Positions 6,876-8,590 of a stretch of DNA of 8,590 bases are shown here, piece by piece. The DNA comes from Actinomycetes bacterium (GTDB lineage Bacteria; Actinomycetota; Actinomycetes; Propionibacteriales; Nocardioidaceae). The number at the start of each line of letters is the position of its first letter. The first letter of the stretch is position 1. The position numbers were made by a program, and so were the translations under genes. Location of the stretch: NCBI GenBank assembly GCA_023415395.1, contig JAEZKN010000491.1:1-8590 (forward strand), read 5' to 3'. The notes beneath the pieces are model-generated. The model made no database searches, was not told where the DNA came from, and saw nothing but the letters and a program-made list of their open reading frames with translations.

Positions 6876-8152
6876 CGCAGCGACACCTCCGCCCCGCGGG
6901 CCATCGGGCCGACCAGCAGCAGGCCGAGGTCGGGTACGTCGGAGGAGCCGACGCCGAGCGCCGGGCCGAGCAGCGACCGCAGCAGGTCGCTCTCCGCGGG
7001 GGTGCCGACCGTCGTGCGGAAGAACTGGTTCGGCACGACCCGCGAGGTCCCCTTGCCGGTCGGCTCGTCCACGCCGTCGTCGAAGTCGGGCTGGTGGCGC
7101 ACCGGGTTCTCCTGCGACCAGGGCGGGTTCGGCAGGTGGAGACAGCTGACCGGCCCGCGGTTCTCGCCGAAGCGCGGGCGGTCCTGGGGGCCGTAGGGGC
7201 GCGGCTGGTTGGGCAGCGTCTCGAGCACGATGTGCAGCGTGAAGCCGCGGAAGGCCTCGGCCTGGAGCGCACCGGCGTTCACGATGCCCTTGGTCAGGCA
7301 CTCGAACTCAGGGGCGTACTTGGCGAAGACGCCGAACTGCTCGTCGCCGATCTCGCTGAGCCGGATCAGGTTGTCGCCGTTCTCCTCGAGGAAGCCGCGG
7401 GCGGTGTCGGAGAAGGCGGAGACGTCCTGGAAGAGGGCGTTCAGCTTGTCCTCGCGCTGCTCGAGCGTCCCGGTCGTGGTGACGGTGTCGTCGAGGATCT
7501 GCGCGATCTGCGGCATCACCTCGGCGTAGGTGTCGGAGACCTGCGCGGTCAGGCGGAGGTCGTCGATCAGCCGGGGCAGCTGCGGGTTGAAGCGCTCGAG
7601 GTAGCTGTCGACGGTCTCGAGGTTAGCGCCCAGCTGGTCGCCGCGACCCTCGAGCGCGGTGGCCAGGGCGTTGAGCGTGAGGTTGAGGTCGGCCGGCTGG
7701 ACCGTCCGCAGCAGCGGGTAGAGGTCGGAGAGCACCTTCTCGACCTCGATCGCGACCTGGGACCGCTCGATGGTCTGGCCCGCCTCGAGAGGCTCGGGGG
7801 CCGGGTCCGAGGGGATCTCCAGCGCGACGTACTTCTCGCCGAACAGCGTCTTGGGGACGATCGAGCCGGTGACGTTGGCGGGGATCGTCTCGGTCTCGTC
7901 GGGGAAGATGCCGAGCGTCAGCTCCGCGCCGTCGGCGTTCGCGTCGAAGCCGATCACCTCCCCCACGATGACCCCGCGGACCTTCACGTCCGCGCGCGCG
8001 GGGAGTTGGAGCCCGATCTTCGAGGTCTGCAGCTTCACCTCGTCGTACTCGGTGAACTTCTTGGTGAAGATCGCGTAGGTGAACCACACCCCGGCGACCA
8101 GCAGGAGCACGAAGGCCACGCCGAGGAGCTTGTGGAAGGACGTCACGCGCAC
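6872..8152 (-). CDS. mceA: MceA, first MCE/MlaD-family subunit
   Basis: The protein has 426 residues. I start it at GTG 8152 because GGGGTGA lies 7 nt upstream; another in-frame GTG at 8146 would remove two residues and cannot be excluded. A membrane anchor (about 9-29) is followed by an MlaD-like domain (about 35-114) with DVKVRGVIVGEV (55-66) and TLFGEKYVALEIP (102-114). The helical tunnel segment runs about 133-275. Past Cys285 comes FRGFTLHIVLETLPNQP (301-317), then a long Pro/Asp/Gly-rich tail with Cys337 and DDGVDEPTGKGTSR (358-371). This tail is the largest non-helical C-terminus of the set apart from MceE and MceF, and may face other envelope parts. The gene is 7 nt downstream of the YrbE gene, the classic yrbEB-mceA junction. 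This is the only junction in the window that is not a 4-nt overlap. Confidence 0.95.
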   Translation of the reverse strand: MRVTSFHKLLGVAFVLLLVAGVWFTYAIFTKKFTEYDEVKLQTSKIGLQLPARADVKVRGVIVGEVIGFDANADGAELTLGIFPDETETIPANVTGSIVPKTLFGEKYVALEIPSDPAPEPLEAGQTIERSQVAIEVEKVLSDLYPLLRTVQPADLNLTLNALATALEGRGDQLGANLETVDSYLERFNPQLPRLIDDLRLTAQVSDTYAEVMPQIAQILDDTVTTTGTLEQREDKLNALFQDVSAFSDTARGFLEENGDNLIRLSEIGDEQFGVFAKYAPEFECLTKGIVNAGALQAEAFRGFTLHIVLETLPNQPRPYGPQDRPRFGENRGPVSCLHLPNPPWSQENPVRHQPDFDDGVDEPTGKGTSRVVPNQFFRTTVGTPAESDLLRSLLGPALGVGSSDVPDLGLLLVGPMARGAEVSLR

Positions 8153-8166
8153 GCGCCGATCACCCC
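8153..8166 (-). promoter_or_regulatory. Ribosome binding site of mceA, overlapping the yrbE stop codon
   Basis: On the minus strand GGGGTGA precedes GTG 8152 with 7-nt spacing. The final TGA of this site is itself the stop codon of the upstream permease gene. Ribosomes finishing yrbE therefore end on the mceA ribosome site, which should couple permease and MceA synthesis. The site also supports GTG 8152 as the mceA start. Confidence 0.6.
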
Positions 8167-8590
8167 GCCAACCTGACGGTGGTCGAGGCGCCCCAGATCG
8201 CCATCGAGAGGAACAGGTCGATGACGTTGAGGGCGACGATGCTGGTGCGGACCGCCTTGCCCACCGCCACGCCCACGCCGGCGGGACCGCCGGACGCGGT
8301 GTAGCCGTAGTAGCAGTGGATGAGGATCACGGTGACCGCGAAGACCAGGACCTTGCCGAAGGACCACAGCACGTCGCCCGGTGGGAGGAACGCGTTGAAG
8401 TAGGGGTCGTAGGTGCCGGTGCTCTGCCCGAAGAACTGGGTGACGGTGAGCCGGGTCGCGAAGTACGACGACAGCAGGCCCACGACGTACAGCGGCACGA
8501 CGGCGATGAGGCCGGCGATGACCCGCGTCGTCACCAGGAACGGCAGCGACGGGATGGCCATGACCTCCAGGGCGTCGACCTCCTCGGAGA
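8160..8590 (-). CDS. yrbEB: YrbE/MlaE-family ABC permease, probably YrbEB (5' end beyond right edge)
   Basis: C-terminal 142 residues of an inner-membrane permease; the frame is open to the right edge. The visible part begins SEEVDALEVMAIPSLPFLV, the conserved cytoplasmic coupling segment of MlaE/YrbE proteins (Glu-x-Asp-Ala-Leu), which contacts the ATPase. An ATG at 8561 lies inside this conserved segment and is not the start. Three to four hydrophobic spans follow: TRVIAGLIAVVPLYVVGLLS, VLWSFGKVLVFAVTVILIHC, and IVALNVIDLFLSMAIWG near the C-terminus. Known YrbE pairs form the channel of an ABC-type lipid importer driven by an MceG/MlaF ATPase. Calling this the second YrbE rests on the usual yrbEA-yrbEB-mceA order, since yrbEA is not visible. 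Its stop lies in the mceA ribosome site. Confidence 0.93.
   Translation of the reverse strand, partial: SEEVDALEVMAIPSLPFLVTTRVIAGLIAVVPLYVVGLLSSYFATRLTVTQFFGQSTGTYDPYFNAFLPPGDVLWSFGKVLVFAVTVILIHCYYGYTASGGPAGVGVAVGKAVRTSIVALNVIDLFLSMAIWGASTTVRLAG

Noticed and set aside
7094..8176. Long plus-strand open frame (360 codons) opposite mceA
   Set aside because: Same shadow effect. The sequence is low-complexity Gly/Val/Asp/Arg/Leu, while the minus strand encodes a clear MceA. The plus-strand frame at 3914-4891 opposite mceD is rejected for the same reason.
8160..8561. A complete 133-residue membrane protein starting at ATG 8561
   Set aside because: The conserved MlaE segment (Glu-x-Asp-Ala-Leu-Glu-Val) lies immediately before this Met in the same frame and runs off the window. 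The gene is a 5'-truncated permease, not a small protein.
1..8590. Internal promoters, rho-independent terminators, tRNA/rRNA, CRISPR or insertion sequences
   Set aside because: Coding sequence is continuous with overlaps of 4 nt or a 7-nt gap. I saw no hairpin plus T-run, no spaced repeats, no transposase and no RNA-gene pattern on either strand.

Overview
The window is GC-rich DNA with strong G/C third-position bias. Its layout and proteins are those of an actinobacterial mce locus. The organism is probably a non-mycobacterial actinomycete; a Nocardioidaceae-like source is my best guess from the style of the sequences, not something the window proves. All genes lie on the minus strand, so the locus reads from the right edge to the left edge, and essentially every base is coding. 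There is no intergenic stretch above 7 nt and no RNA gene, mobile element, CRISPR array, internal promoter or terminator that I can support.

Layout in transcription order: the 3' part of a YrbE/MlaE-type permease (8590-8160, presumably yrbEB); a 7-nt gap; then mceA (8152-6872), mceB (6875-5841), mceC (5844-4861), mceD (4864-3737), mceE (3740-2301, lipoprotein) and mceF (2304-1030). Two accessory membrane-protein genes follow: an Mce-associated protein (1033-428) and the start of a membrane protein with a J-domain-like N-terminus (431 to beyond the left edge).

From what is known of Mce systems, two YrbE proteins form the inner-membrane permease of an ABC-type lipid importer powered by an MceG/MlaF-type ATPase. 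Six MCE proteins form a hetero-hexamer whose MlaD-like rings and long helical bundle make a tunnel for hydrophobic substrates across the cell envelope. Small Mce-associated membrane proteins help assemble or stabilise the complex. The substrate (fatty acids, sterols, phospholipids or others) cannot be read from this sequence. The ATPase and first YrbE gene are not in the window.

The least ordinary element is the last gene. Its cytoplasmic N-terminus looks like a compact J-domain without the HPD motif, fused to a membrane segment of Mce-associated type. Other points of interest are the unbroken chain of 4-nt stop/start overlaps, an ambiguous start for the first accessory gene, and a pattern of C-terminal cysteines in five of the six MCE proteins.
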